DNA from: Caldatribacterium sp051549785 | GTDB lineage: Bacteria > Atribacterota > Atribacteria > Atribacterales > Caldatribacteriaceae | DNA length: 64,000 nucleotides | Assembly: GCF_051549785.1 (NCBI RefSeq) | Contig: NZ_CP189974.1 | Coordinates: 1,426,001 to 1,490,000, forward strand | Reading direction: 5' to 3' | Shown here: piece by piece, positions 16,069 to 24,795 of the stretch | How positions within the stretch are numbered: the stretch's first letter is position 1 | Layout: every line of letters begins with the position of its first letter | The notes under the pieces: model-generated | Told to the model about the DNA's origin: nothing | Seen by the model: the letters and a program-made list of their open reading frames with translations, nothing else | Databases searched by the model: none | Made by a program: the position numbers and the translations under genes

Positions 16069-17091
16069 ATGGATGCGGCGAGAAAGGGTATCGTTGCCCT
16101 ACCTTTCGAGGTTCTGAAACGCGCTCTGCTCCAGCCCGAAACCTCCAGTCTCTTGATGTTCTCTGTGCTCTTTGGTATTACCGCTATTTTGCAGGAAAAC
16201 TTCTTTGAAGCAAAGTCTATTGTTCGAACCATCAACTCTTTCGCTCCCTTGATTCTCCTTGCTATGGGGCAGGCCATTGTCATCATTTCTGGGGGAATTG
16301 ACCTTTCCTCTGGAGCGGCGTTGTCGCTCTTCACCTGTGTGCTCACCACGGTTATGAAAAAGGACGACCCGGTAACAGGTGTCTATGCACTCATCCTGGC
16401 ATTCCTCGTGGCTCTGGGTACCGGTGTAGTGAACGGCCTTGGTATCGGGTACCTGCGGATTCCACCAGTTATTGTGACCTTTGCCACATCTTATGCCTGG
16501 CTTGGGATTGCACTTTTCTTGCGCCCAACCCCGGGCGGGGAAAGTGTTCCCTGGTTCAGGGTGTTCTACAATATGCGCGCGGTTGAGGGTGTCCCTGAAG
16601 TGTTCAAAAGCCTTGGGAACTATGCTCCTCCGGCCCTCCTCTTAATTGCTGGAGCATGTGTTTTGTGGTATGTTGTAAGTCGAACCCGTACCGGACGGTA
16701 CATCTATGCCGTGGGAAGCAACATCGAGAGCGCTTACGTGAGCGGTATCAATACGGGAAAAACACAGATGCTTGCCTGTGTGCTCAACGCCATTCTGATT
16801 TTCCTGGCGGCTCTCTTTTTTGTTGGCCAGAACCAGACTGGCGATGCCCGCATGGGGGGGCCACTGACGCTTCGGTCTATCGCTGCGGTGGTTGTCGGGG
16901 GTATTGCGCTTTCCGGTGGTCGGGGAAGCGTGTACCTTGCCATTGTGGGTGCACTCATTCTTGGGTTTGTGGGGAGGATTATCTTTTTTGCCAACGTTCC
17001 CAATGCGTACCAGACCCTGGTTTCGGGCATCATCGTCATTGCCGCCATTGCGGGTCCGGCATATGCCACCCTGCGTCGAGAACTCCGTTAA
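16069..17091 (+). CDS. Sugar ABC transporter permease 1 (second system)
   Basis: 340 residues, RbsC-type inner-membrane permease with about 8-10 helices. Hallmarks: MGQAIVIISGGIDLSSGAALSL near residues 66-87, YLRIPPVIVTFATSYAWLG, and TGRYIYAVGSNIESAYVSGI. ATG follows GAGAGG. Next to a second, different permease, so the channel is likely a heterodimer, unlike the single-permease system at 5238. Confidence 0.94.
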   Translation: MDAARKGIVALPFEVLKRALLQPETSSLLMFSVLFGITAILQENFFEAKSIVRTINSFAPLILLAMGQAIVIISGGIDLSSGAALSLFTCVLTTVMKKDDPVTGVYALILAFLVALGTGVVNGLGIGYLRIPPVIVTFATSYAWLGIALFLRPTPGGESVPWFRVFYNMRAVEGVPEVFKSLGNYAPPALLLIAGACVLWYVVSRTRTGRYIYAVGSNIESAYVSGINTGKTQMLACVLNAILIFLAALFFVGQNQTGDARMGGPLTLRSIAAVVVGGIALSGGRGSVYLAIVGALILGFVGRIIFFANVPNAYQTLVSGIIVIAAIAGPAYATLRRELR

Positions 17092-17101
17092 GGTGAGACG
17101 T

Positions 17102-18100
17102 ATGGAGACGTTTCTAAAGAAAACATTTCCCTGGTACGGATGGATTCGGGGTTCCTGGTTTCCTGTGCAGTACCGGAAAGCTTTTACCATTCTCCTTCTC
17201 ACCGTTCTCCTGTACGTTGGTGGTGGTGTCATCGTTCCGGGATTTTTGACCCTCGAGCAAATCCTCTTGACCTTGAAACTCGCGGCCTTCATTGCTCTTT
17301 TTGGCCTCTGCCAGATGATTGTCATCGTTGCCGGGGGTGGAGGACTGGATCTCTCTGTGGGGTATACGGCAACGCTTACCGCGGTGCTCACCGCAAGCAT
17401 CATGGATGGACGGAATGCCTATCTTGGGGTAGCGCTTCTTGTGGCTCTTGTTCTTGGGCTTTTGGTGGGACTTGCCAATGGGGCGCTTACGTCGTACCTG
17501 AAGCTTCCTCCGCTTGTGGTCACTCTGGCAATGGCAGATATTCTCCAGGGAATTGTGAACGCTTATGTGGCGGGGAAGGCCATCACAGGGAGACCATCGC
17601 CAGTCCTCGTGACCCTTGCTGCGAGGTTAACCGGGGTGTTCCCGAACATCCTCTTCGTGCTCATCCCGGTAAGCATTCTCGCGATACTGGTTTTTGAGAG
17701 GACGAAGTGGGGGCAGATTCTTTTCGGTGTCGGTGCCAATGAGCGGACGGCGTATCTCTGTGGCATTAACGTCAAAAAGGTTCGGTTTCTGACATTCGCG
17801 GCAAGCGGTGTCCTGGCGAGCCTTATTGGACTCCTTCTTCTTGGGAACATGGGGATTGCTTTTAAAGATATGGGGTCGAATTACGTTATGCCGAGTATTG
17901 CCGCCGTGGTGGTCGGAGGAGTGCCGCTTGCCGGTGGTGGAGGGAGCTATTTTGGAGTCATTTTAGGTTCGATTTTCCTCCAGGCACTGACCAATCTCCT
18001 CACCGCTTTGGGCCTTGGTGACGCCGGGAAGTGGCTGGGATTCGGTATCATTCTCTTTGCCATGTTGAGTGTATATGCCGGTAACCGGCGAAGCCGCTGA
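17102..18100 (+). CDS. Sugar ABC transporter permease 2 (second system)
   Basis: 332 residues, RbsC-type. ATG 17102 is 10 bases after the first permease ends and follows AAGGTGAG; the frame is open further upstream but only inside that gene. Motifs: MIVIVAGGGGLDLSVGYTATL, YLKLPPLVVTLAMADILQG, KWGQILFGVGANERTAYLCGI, and GGVPLAGGGGSYFG. The GGGG insertion before LDLS differs from the GGIDLS of the first permease. The last codons are part of the 40-bp palindrome that ends the operon. Confidence 0.94.
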   Translation: METFLKKTFPWYGWIRGSWFPVQYRKAFTILLLTVLLYVGGGVIVPGFLTLEQILLTLKLAAFIALFGLCQMIVIVAGGGGLDLSVGYTATLTAVLTASIMDGRNAYLGVALLVALVLGLLVGLANGALTSYLKLPPLVVTLAMADILQGIVNAYVAGKAITGRPSPVLVTLAARLTGVFPNILFVLIPVSILAILVFERTKWGQILFGVGANERTAYLCGINVKKVRFLTFAASGVLASLIGLLLLGNMGIAFKDMGSNYVMPSIAAVVVGGVPLAGGGGSYFGVILGSIFLQALTNLLTALGLGDAGKWLGFGIILFAMLSVYAGNRRSR

Positions 18101-18132
18101 GGTTCTCCGTGATCACGGAGAACCTCAGCGGC
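18093..18132. terminator. 40-bp perfect palindrome between convergent genes
   Basis: Arms 18093-18112 and 18113-18132 are exact reverse complements with no spacer, centred on TGATCA. The left arm contains the permease stop codon; the convergent peroxiredoxin stop lies 4 bases past the right arm. As RNA it gives a very stable hairpin on either strand, but there is no T run on either side, so it is an unusual bidirectional terminator or an mRNA end stabiliser. Confidence 0.7.
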
Positions 18133-18135
18133 CAA

Positions 18136-18594
18136 TCAGAGGTTTTCGAGGACTTTGAGGATTTCTTCAATACTGGGCCGCTCAGAAATTGGGTAGATTT
18201 TGACCCATCGAACGGTGTGCTCTCCATCGAGGATGTACACAGCTCGCTCCGAGAAGCCGTCGTCTCTCCTGAAAACTCCATACATCTCCGCGACCTCGCC
18301 GTGGGGCCAGAAATCCGAGAGGAGAGGGGTATGTTTTACTCCAATCTCTTTGGCCCAGGCGTGCTTGGCCGGTACGGGATCAACACTGATGCCCAGGGCA
18401 ACAGCATTGAGCACATCCAGTTGCTCTTTGGATCTCTCCAGGTCCTGCATCTGGTAGGTGCATATGCGGGTGAAAGCCAGAGGGTGGAAGGAGAGAACGA
18501 CTTTCCTGCCGCGGAGGCCTTCGAGGGCAACAACGTTCCCATGCTGATCCTTCAGCGCAAAGGCCCCGGCCTTTTCACCAATGGGGATGGGCAT
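18136..18594 (-). CDS. 1-Cys peroxiredoxin (AhpC/TSA family)
   Basis: 152 residues. The peroxidatic motif PLAFTRICT places the catalytic Cys at residue 45 with the conserved Pro and Thr. It is the only Cys in the protein, so no internal resolving Cys exists and a partner thiol must reduce it. Length and the start PIPIGEKAGAFALKDQHGN fit the AhpE/Bcp-like branch. Removes peroxides in the cytoplasm. ATG 18594 follows AAAGGAGG. Divergent from the Fe-S flavoprotein at 18695. Confidence 0.92.
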   Translation of the reverse strand: MPIPIGEKAGAFALKDQHGNVVALEGLRGRKVVLSFHPLAFTRICTYQMQDLERSKEQLDVLNAVALGISVDPVPAKHAWAKEIGVKHTPLLSDFWPHGEVAEMYGVFRRDDGFSERAVYILDGEHTVRWVKIYPISERPSIEEILKVLENL

Positions 18595-18694
18595 CCCGAT
18601 CGCCTCCTTTCTTCCAAATTTTGGTTTTCTTCTTCAACCAGGAAAGGCGGATTTTATTCTAAAAGTCGTGTAGAATTGAGGAGGGTGATGTTTT

Positions 18695-19255
18695 TTGAAG
18701 ATTCTGGGTATTTGCGGTAGTCCCCGTAGAGGGGGGAATAGCGATGTGCTCCTTGAGTGGTTCCTTTCTTCTGGGTTTTCCAGCGCGGAGATTCTCACTC
18801 CCTCCCAGCTTCGTATTCAGTTCTGCCGGGGCTGCCGGTACTGTGAGGCCACGGGAAAGTGCGTCATTCAGGATGACATGGCCGCGGTGGTCGAGAAGCT
18901 CCTTGCGGCAGATAGAGTCGTGGTGAGCACCCCAGTGTTCTTCTACGGCCTTCCTGCTCCTTTTAAGGCACTGGTGGACCGGACGCAGGTGCTCTGGGCA
19001 AGGAGGTATCTCTTCAAGGAAGATATGAAGCCCAAGAAGGGTTTTCTCCTGGCGGTGGGAGCAACGAGGGGAGAAAGGCTTTTTGAGGGAGTAGTTTTGA
19101 CCATAAGGTACTTCTTTGACGCCTTTCGGTGTTCGTACGAGGGAGGGCTGTTCTTCCGGGGGTTTGATGCTCCTGCTTCAGTACGGGAATGTCAAACCTG
19201 TCAGGAAGAAGCGAAGGCCAGTGGCCGATTCTTTCTCCGGGGTGAGGATGTGTGA
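18695..19255 (+). CDS. NADPH-dependent FMN reductase / iron-sulfur flavoprotein
   Basis: 186 residues, TTG start after GAGGAGGGTG. The flavodoxin-like fold begins with KILGICGSPRRGGNSDVLL (FMN phosphate loop). A compact CRGCRYCEATGKC motif (C-x2-C-x2-C-x5-C, about residues 44-56) is the Fe-S signature of archaeal-type iron-sulfur flavoproteins. VVVSTPVFFYGLPAPFKALVDR is the FMN contact segment. Probably transfers electrons between ferredoxin or NAD(P)H and an unknown acceptor. Its stop overlaps the GTG of the next gene. Confidence 0.87.
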   Translation: MKILGICGSPRRGGNSDVLLEWFLSSGFSSAEILTPSQLRIQFCRGCRYCEATGKCVIQDDMAAVVEKLLAADRVVVSTPVFFYGLPAPFKALVDRTQVLWARRYLFKEDMKPKKGFLLAVGATRGERLFEGVVLTIRYFFDAFRCSYEGGLFFRGFDAPASVRECQTCQEEAKASGRFFLRGEDV

Positions 19256-21153
19256 TCGTTATCGGGAATCACGTTCTTGATGAGAAGGAAAAGCGCGAAC
19301 TTCAGGAGAGCCTTCGGCATCGTGGCTTTGTGGTGCACTTTGTGGATTTTGACGGAAGAAAGACGGTTGTGGTCAGTGAGCGGACTTTCCCCGCTTCTGA
19401 AGTCCTTCCTGCCTCCTTTGTGGAACGGGTGATTGACCTTGAGACATCGTTTCAGCTGGCCCATCGTGCTTTCCTGCCACAGGGTACTGTGGTGCGGGTT
19501 GGGGATGTTGCCATAGGTGGGGAAACTGTGGTGGTCATTGCCGGGCCCTGTGCGGTGGAGTCGCAGGACCAGCTCTTCCGTACTGCGGAAGTGGTGAGGC
19601 GTTTTGGGGGCCATATCCTTCGGGGAGGAGCCTTTAAGCCCCGCACTTCCCCATATAGCTTTCAGGGACTGGGAGAGGCAGGGCTTGAAATCCTTGCCAG
19701 GGCCCGGGAACGTTTTGGTCTTCCCGTGGTTACCGAGGCGACGAGTCCCGAGAATGCTGAACTTGTGGCTGCGTATGCGGACATGATTCAAATTGGTGCC
19801 CGGAACATGCAGAATTTTGAGCTTCTCAAAAAGGTGGGAATGTTGCGGAAGCCCGTTCTCCTGAAGCGAGGCATGTCCGCCACCGTTGAGGACCTGCTTC
19901 TCGCGGCAGAATACGTTCTAAGCCTTGGGAACTTCCAGGTGGTTCTCTGCGAGCGGGGCATCCGGACCATTGAACGCTTCACCAGAAACACCCTGGACCT
20001 CACCGCTATCCCGGTGGTGAAGGAGCTCTCGCATCTTCCCATTGTGGTGGATCCAAGCCATGGTACAGGTCTCAGGGAAAAAGTCATCCCTATGGCAAGG
20101 GCCGCTGTGGCCTGCGGAGCAGATGGTGTCATGGTGGAAGTGCATCCAGAGCCAGAGCGAGCGCTCTCTGACGGTCCCCAGAGTCTTCGCTTTGAGCAGT
20201 TCCGCAAGCTCATGAGGGACCTTGAGGTGATCAGTGTCCTTGTGGGTCGGGAACTCAAGCGGGAGGACATCGCTGGAACCGTACTGTGCTCTGGAAGGAC
20301 CTCTGGAGGCCCAAACCCCGAAAAGCCGAGGGTGGCATTCCTTGGAGAGCAGGGATCCTTCAGTTCCCAAGTGGCTCGACGTTCCTTTGGGGAAGATGTG
20401 GAACTTCTTCCCTGCCAGAACTTCCGCGAGGTTTTTGAGCAGGTGGTGAGCAACAAGGCAACTCACGGAGTGGTTCCCTTAGAAAACACCATCACGGGAA
20501 GCATTCACCACAATTTCGACCTCCTTCTGGAGTTTCCGGAAACGTTCATCGTTGGAGAGCGTTTCATCCGGGTTTCCCAGCACCTGGGGCTTTACCCCGG
20601 AACAGCGAAGGACACCCTCCGGGTGCTCTTTGCGCATCCTCAGGGGTTCGCCCAGTGTGGGAAGTTCCTCGAGCGTCTTCGGGGTGTGCGGATCATCAAT
20701 GTAGGGAGTACGGAAGAAGCAGCCCGGAGAACTGCCGAGTTTGGTCCTGGGAGCGGTTGCATTTCAAGCGATGAGGCCATTGCCAAATATGGTCTTGAGA
20801 AGGTGGAAGAGGATATCGAAGATAACCCTCGAAACTTCACCCGCTTCATCATCATTGCCACGCGTTTTGAACCCCTTCCTGAACACGATAAGGTTTCCTG
20901 TGTCTTTGCCCTCCGGAACTACCCGGGGGCGTTATACGAGGCTTTAGGGGTGTTTGCCCGAAGGGGCGTGAATCTCTTAAAACTTGAGTCCCGCCCTTTC
21001 ATAGGGAGGCCCTGGGAATACCTCTTTTACGTGGACTGGGAGGGGAATCTGGTCGAGGAGAAGTACCAGCAGCTCCTTGAAGAACTCAAAACGCGGAGTA
21101 CCTTCCTCAGGGTTCTAGGAAGCTACAGGAATGCCTGGAAACTCGAGGTATAG
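19252..21153 (+). CDS. Fused DAHP synthase - prephenate dehydratase - ACT protein
   Basis: 633 residues. Residues 1-70 form a ferredoxin-like regulatory domain and 85-330 a type I-beta DAHP synthase: VVIAGPCAVES, RGGAFKPRTSPYSFQG, QIGARNMQNFELL, LLKRGMSAT, VVDPSHGTG. Residues 355-540 are prephenate dehydratase (VAFLGEQGSFSSQVA, VVPLENTITGSI, and the catalytic NFTRF). Residues 550-630 are an ACT domain with GALYEAL and the ESRP Phe-binding motif. It would catalyse the first committed step of aromatic synthesis and the prephenate-to-phenylpyruvate step. The ACT domain offers Phe feedback on one polypeptide. The GTG overlaps the previous stop. DAHPS is more often fused to chorismate mutase. Confidence 0.93.
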   Translation: MIVIGNHVLDEKEKRELQESLRHRGFVVHFVDFDGRKTVVVSERTFPASEVLPASFVERVIDLETSFQLAHRAFLPQGTVVRVGDVAIGGETVVVIAGPCAVESQDQLFRTAEVVRRFGGHILRGGAFKPRTSPYSFQGLGEAGLEILARARERFGLPVVTEATSPENAELVAAYADMIQIGARNMQNFELLKKVGMLRKPVLLKRGMSATVEDLLLAAEYVLSLGNFQVVLCERGIRTIERFTRNTLDLTAIPVVKELSHLPIVVDPSHGTGLREKVIPMARAAVACGADGVMVEVHPEPERALSDGPQSLRFEQFRKLMRDLEVISVLVGRELKREDIAGTVLCSGRTSGGPNPEKPRVAFLGEQGSFSSQVARRSFGEDVELLPCQNFREVFEQVVSNKATHGVVPLENTITGSIHHNFDLLLEFPETFIVGERFIRVSQHLGLYPGTAKDTLRVLFAHPQGFAQCGKFLERLRGVRIINVGSTEEAARRTAEFGPGSGCISSDEAIAKYGLEKVEEDIEDNPRNFTRFIIIATRFEPLPEHDKVSCVFALRNYPGALYEALGVFARRGVNLLKLESRPFIGRPWEYLFYVDWEGNLVEEKYQQLLEELKTRSTFLRVLGSYRNAWKLEV

Positions 21154-21172
21154 TAGCGTCCAGTTTCAGGAG

Positions 21173-21219
21173 TTGTGGGAAGGAAGGTATAGGAGTATAA
21201 TTTTCGACTGAACGGTCAG
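21173..21219 (+). promoter_or_regulatory. Promoter and possible TetR operator of the RND/LolA/OMP operon
   Basis: TTGTGG (21173-21178), 17-base spacer, TATAAT (21196-21201). At 21208-21219 CTGAACGGTCAG is palindromic at 10 of 12 positions and overlies the predicted start of transcription; the operon ends with a TetR gene. Operator assignment is inference. Confidence 0.55.
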
Positions 21220-21243
21220 ATGGTTCCCTGGAGGTGGTAATGG

Positions 21244-24021
21244 ATGGAGCGCCTGGCCCGGTGGGTTCGGAAGTACGCCTGGCCCATTCTCGGGATAACC
21301 CTTTTCCTCACCCTGCTTTTCCTCTGGAAGCTGCAGAGCATCCACTTTGAGGACGATGTCACCAAGTATGTTCCTGAAAGCGACCCCGAAGTATCGTTTT
21401 ACAACACCCTGGAAGAGAAGTTTTCCGGTTTTCAGAAAAAGAGCATGATCGTGGCTTTGGAGTTTGACGACCTTTTCACCCCCGAACACCTCGCCCTTCT
21501 CCAGAATGTGGTGGAGAGGATCGAGAGTCTCCCTGTGGTTCAGAAGGTTACCGCTCTCACGAATATGCCGGAAATCCTCACCACAGAATACGGCATCGAG
21601 GTTCGGGAAGTCGTGGAGGCCCTCCCCAAAAGCCAGGAAGAAGCCCGGGCACTCCGGGAACGCTTGGTGGGTAACGACCTGGTGTGGGGGAAGATCGTGA
21701 CTCCCGACGGCAGAGGGACCATTGTTGTGGTCTCCTTTTTCGACAACGTCGACCAGGGGCAGGCCATCCGGGATGTGATGGAGACAGTCCGCGGCGAGAT
21801 TCCCCCAGATGTTCAGGTAACCTTCTTCGGGGCACGCATCATCATGGAAGAAATGTCGAAGGACGCCCAGAGGAACATGCGGCTTCTGACGCCTGTTGCG
21901 GGAGGTGTGCTCCTTGCCATCCTCTGGTTTGGGTTTCGGAGTATTCGGGGAATGCTCTTACCCATTTTCGTGGCCCTGCTTTCAGCTCTCTGGGCTATGG
22001 GTGTTGCGGTGTTTTTGGGGAAATCCTTCACCGTCATTTCGGCTTCGCTCCCTGTACTCTTGCTCGCCCTGGTCAGTGCTTATGGCATACACTTTATCAA
22101 TCGCTACTACGAAGAGCGAAAAGTCGCAGAGGGCAAAGAGGCAGCAGAGCGGGCACTGCAGGGTGTTTTCCTGCCCATTCTCATGAGTGCTCTGACGACG
22201 ATGGGCGGATTTTTGTCTTTGCTTACCGCCGAGATCCGGCCGGTTTCCGATTTTGGTCTCTATGCGGCTTTAGGCGTCTTCTTCGGAATGGTTCTTTCGA
22301 CTTTTTCCCTGGGGGCGTTCTATACGGTTTTCCCTATCCGGTACGTTCCCCATCACCTGGAGCATTCCGGAGAAAACGGGGGAGACTATTTCCACCGATT
22401 CTTGCGTTTTCTGAGTCACTCCTTGCTCCATCGGAAACGCGTTGTTGTGCTTTTTCTTGTGGCCGTTACGGGCATCCTCTGTGTCGGTATTCCCAGGATT
22501 CACGTGGAGACGACAATCCGAATGCAAATGGGCGCAGAACATCCCATCACGAAACTCGTCGAGTACTTTAAGGACCGCTTTGGGAGCACGGACTACAATT
22601 ACCTCTGCATAACTACAGAGAATATCAGAGAACCCTTTGTGCTCCGGGAGATGATCCGGATTGCCCAGTATCTGAAGAGGTTCCAGAACTTCCAGGAACC
22701 TTCCTCTTTGGCCTCTTTTCTTCTGGATCTCAATGAGGCCATGGAGGGATGGCGAGCGATTCCCCTTGAGGAGGAGAAAATCAACAACCTGTGGTTCTTT
22801 GTGAACGATAATGAGTATCTGAAGGGGAGAATGACCGAGGATGGGCGGGAGACGTTCATCGAGTTCAAAGCCCGGGAAACGACCTCAGCAGAGCTCAGGG
22901 AAGAACTCAAAAAAGCACGGGCATTCCTTGAGAGCCGTCCGAAGCGAGTGAAGCGGGTTCCTCTTGAGACTGCCGAAGCCCGAGAATTCCTCGCAAAGAC
23001 CATTATCGAGGATCTCACCCTTTTTGGCGTTTCCCTTCCCCAGGAGAAAGCTCACGCCGTTGTTCTTGCATTCTTGGAAAAACCCTGGCAGGAATTTATC
23101 GGGAAAGACGACCGGTTTGTTCAGCGGATTGTCCAGGATGCTCGCCTTGAAATTGAAGATCTGGGCCTTGAGGAAGAGGCAGTTCAGGTGGCTCTCGTTG
23201 AGAGCCTTGCTGGAAACCTCCCTCTTCCGAGAGTTCTTGAAGAGCAGCTTGGCCTTGATGCCGAGAGCGCCGAGTACCTGGGGAACGTTCTTGAAACATC
23301 CCTTGAGCGGGTGGCCAAAAGGGTCAAGGTTGAGACCTTGCGGGAAAAGCTGGAAGAACTTTCGGGTGTTCGTTTTGAAGAGAGCCACGACTTCGCACTG
23401 TATGAGGTCCTTGACGAGGCGGTATACCTCGAGGCAGAGGATGGCGATATAACGGTTGCCTACAGGATTACCGGAACCCCGATTATCGCCAACCATATCA
23501 ACGAAATGCTTTTCAGTCAGCAGGCCAAGAGCATGTTCCTTGCCCTGGTGATTGTCTTTGGCCTTCTTGTGTTGCAGCTTTTGTCTCTACGACGGGCAAG
23601 TGTCGCCATGGTTCCTATTCTCCTCACCGTGGTGACGTCTTTTGGAGTGATGGGGTGGTTCCGTATTCCACTTAATGTAGCCACCCTCATGGTGGCAAGC
23701 ATTGCCATTGGTGCGGGGATTGATTACGCTATTCACTTCACGGCCCGCTGGTACAGAGAAGTTGCGCAGAACCCTGGAACTCGGGCTCTTCAGGCAACGC
23801 TCACCAATACGGGCAGGGGTATTCTGCTGAACGCCCTGGGTGTTGCCGGGGGTCTCTATGTCCTTGCCCTTTCTCGCATCCATATGCTGCGGATTTTTGG
23901 TTCCCTGGTGGCAACGGTGCTCCTCATCGGGGTTTTCTACACCTTCCTTGCTTTGGCTCTCCTATTGCACCTTGAGGAGTACCTTGGAAACAATAAAGCA
24001 CGACAAAGGGGGAATGCCTGA
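21244..24021 (+). CDS. RND/MMPL-family exporter
   Basis: 925 residues. Two repeats each have one N-terminal helix (residues 12-33; about 395-415), a large extracytoplasmic loop, then five helices (about 210-360; about 760-910). Conserved segments include VSAYGIHFINRYYEE and its counterpart IGAGIDYAIHFTARWY. ATG 21244 follows GGAGGTGG. The second loop is unusually Glu-rich and long (about 340 residues). It belongs to the HpnN/MMPL group that moves lipids or hydrophobic molecules using the proton gradient. The next genes encode a LolA-like protein and a probable outer-membrane protein, so export to the outer membrane is likely. Confidence 0.9.
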   Translation: MERLARWVRKYAWPILGITLFLTLLFLWKLQSIHFEDDVTKYVPESDPEVSFYNTLEEKFSGFQKKSMIVALEFDDLFTPEHLALLQNVVERIESLPVVQKVTALTNMPEILTTEYGIEVREVVEALPKSQEEARALRERLVGNDLVWGKIVTPDGRGTIVVVSFFDNVDQGQAIRDVMETVRGEIPPDVQVTFFGARIIMEEMSKDAQRNMRLLTPVAGGVLLAILWFGFRSIRGMLLPIFVALLSALWAMGVAVFLGKSFTVISASLPVLLLALVSAYGIHFINRYYEERKVAEGKEAAERALQGVFLPILMSALTTMGGFLSLLTAEIRPVSDFGLYAALGVFFGMVLSTFSLGAFYTVFPIRYVPHHLEHSGENGGDYFHRFLRFLSHSLLHRKRVVVLFLVAVTGILCVGIPRIHVETTIRMQMGAEHPITKLVEYFKDRFGSTDYNYLCITTENIREPFVLREMIRIAQYLKRFQNFQEPSSLASFLLDLNEAMEGWRAIPLEEEKINNLWFFVNDNEYLKGRMTEDGRETFIEFKARETTSAELREELKKARAFLESRPKRVKRVPLETAEAREFLAKTIIEDLTLFGVSLPQEKAHAVVLAFLEKPWQEFIGKDDRFVQRIVQDARLEIEDLGLEEEAVQVALVESLAGNLPLPRVLEEQLGLDAESAEYLGNVLETSLERVAKRVKVETLREKLEELSGVRFEESHDFALYEVLDEAVYLEAEDGDITVAYRITGTPIIANHINEMLFSQQAKSMFLALVIVFGLLVLQLLSLRRASVAMVPILLTVVTSFGVMGWFRIPLNVATLMVASIAIGAGIDYAIHFTARWYREVAQNPGTRALQATLTNTGRGILLNALGVAGGLYVLALSRIHMLRIFGSLVATVLLIGVFYTFLALALLLHLEEYLGNNKARQRGNA

Positions 24022-24785
24022 TGAAGCGCGGTATTGCTCTGATTCTCTTTGTGCTGTTTCTCCTTTTTGCCACAGGTTGCGTGTTCGCCCTCACCGCTTC
24101 GGAGATCCTCGACGAGATGGAAGCACGCCGGACGCAGTTCACGACTCAGAAGACTGTGGGCAGAATTGTGCTCGTTGACGCTTCAGGAAAAGAGGAAGCA
24201 CGGGAAATGGTCATGTACTCTAAGGACGAAGGGGAAGACAAGGTCTCCATCATCTTTCGCTTCTTGAGTCCTGCAGATGTCAAGGGGGTTACGCTATTGA
24301 GTCTTCGAAACGGTGAAAAAATCTATCTCTACATGCCGGCATACAAGAAGGTTCGCCTCATTGCCGGTTCGAGCAAGAGCGAGAAATTCATGGGGACGGA
24401 TTTTACTTACGACGACCTCTCTGGAGGCTACGGCAAGGAGGATTACGAGAGCACGCTGAAAGGGGAGGATGACACCAACTACTACCTTGAGCTCATCCCC
24501 AAAAAAGCGGACTCAAAGTACGGAAAGCTTGACATGACCGTGGACAAGGCGAAGTTCTACTTCAAAAAGATTGACTTCTTCGATACCGCCGGGAATCTTT
24601 GGAAAACGCTGGAGGTTCATGAGGTTCGGGAAAGGGAAGACGGGAGTATTCAGATTCTCAAGCTTTCCCTGAAAGATGTGAAGGAAAACCATGCGACCAT
24701 CATGGAGGTTTCGTCCATCGAGGAGGACATTCCTCTACCTGATGATTTCTTCAGCGTCCGCACCATTCAGCGGCCGACATTATGA
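24021..24785 (+). CDS. LolA-like outer-membrane lipoprotein-sorting protein
   Basis: 254 residues with an N-terminal signal (LILFVLFLLFATGC-VFA). Cys20 could be a weak lipobox; otherwise cleavage after VFA is likely. The body matches the LolA-like family that accompanies RND pumps: MVMYSKDEGEDKVSIIFRFLSPADVKGVTLLSL, YLYMPAYKKVRLIAGSSKSEKFMGTDFTYDDLS. These proteins form a half-barrel that shuttles lipid or lipoprotein across the periplasm. Start overlaps the RND stop (TGATG), so they are coupled. Cargo unknown. Confidence 0.88.
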   Translation: MKRGIALILFVLFLLFATGCVFALTASEILDEMEARRTQFTTQKTVGRIVLVDASGKEEAREMVMYSKDEGEDKVSIIFRFLSPADVKGVTLLSLRNGEKIYLYMPAYKKVRLIAGSSKSEKFMGTDFTYDDLSGGYGKEDYESTLKGEDDTNYYLELIPKKADSKYGKLDMTVDKAKFYFKKIDFFDTAGNLWKTLEVHEVREREDGSIQILKLSLKDVKENHATIMEVSSIEEDIPLPDDFFSVRTIQRPTL

Positions 24786-24795
24786 GGTGACGCCA

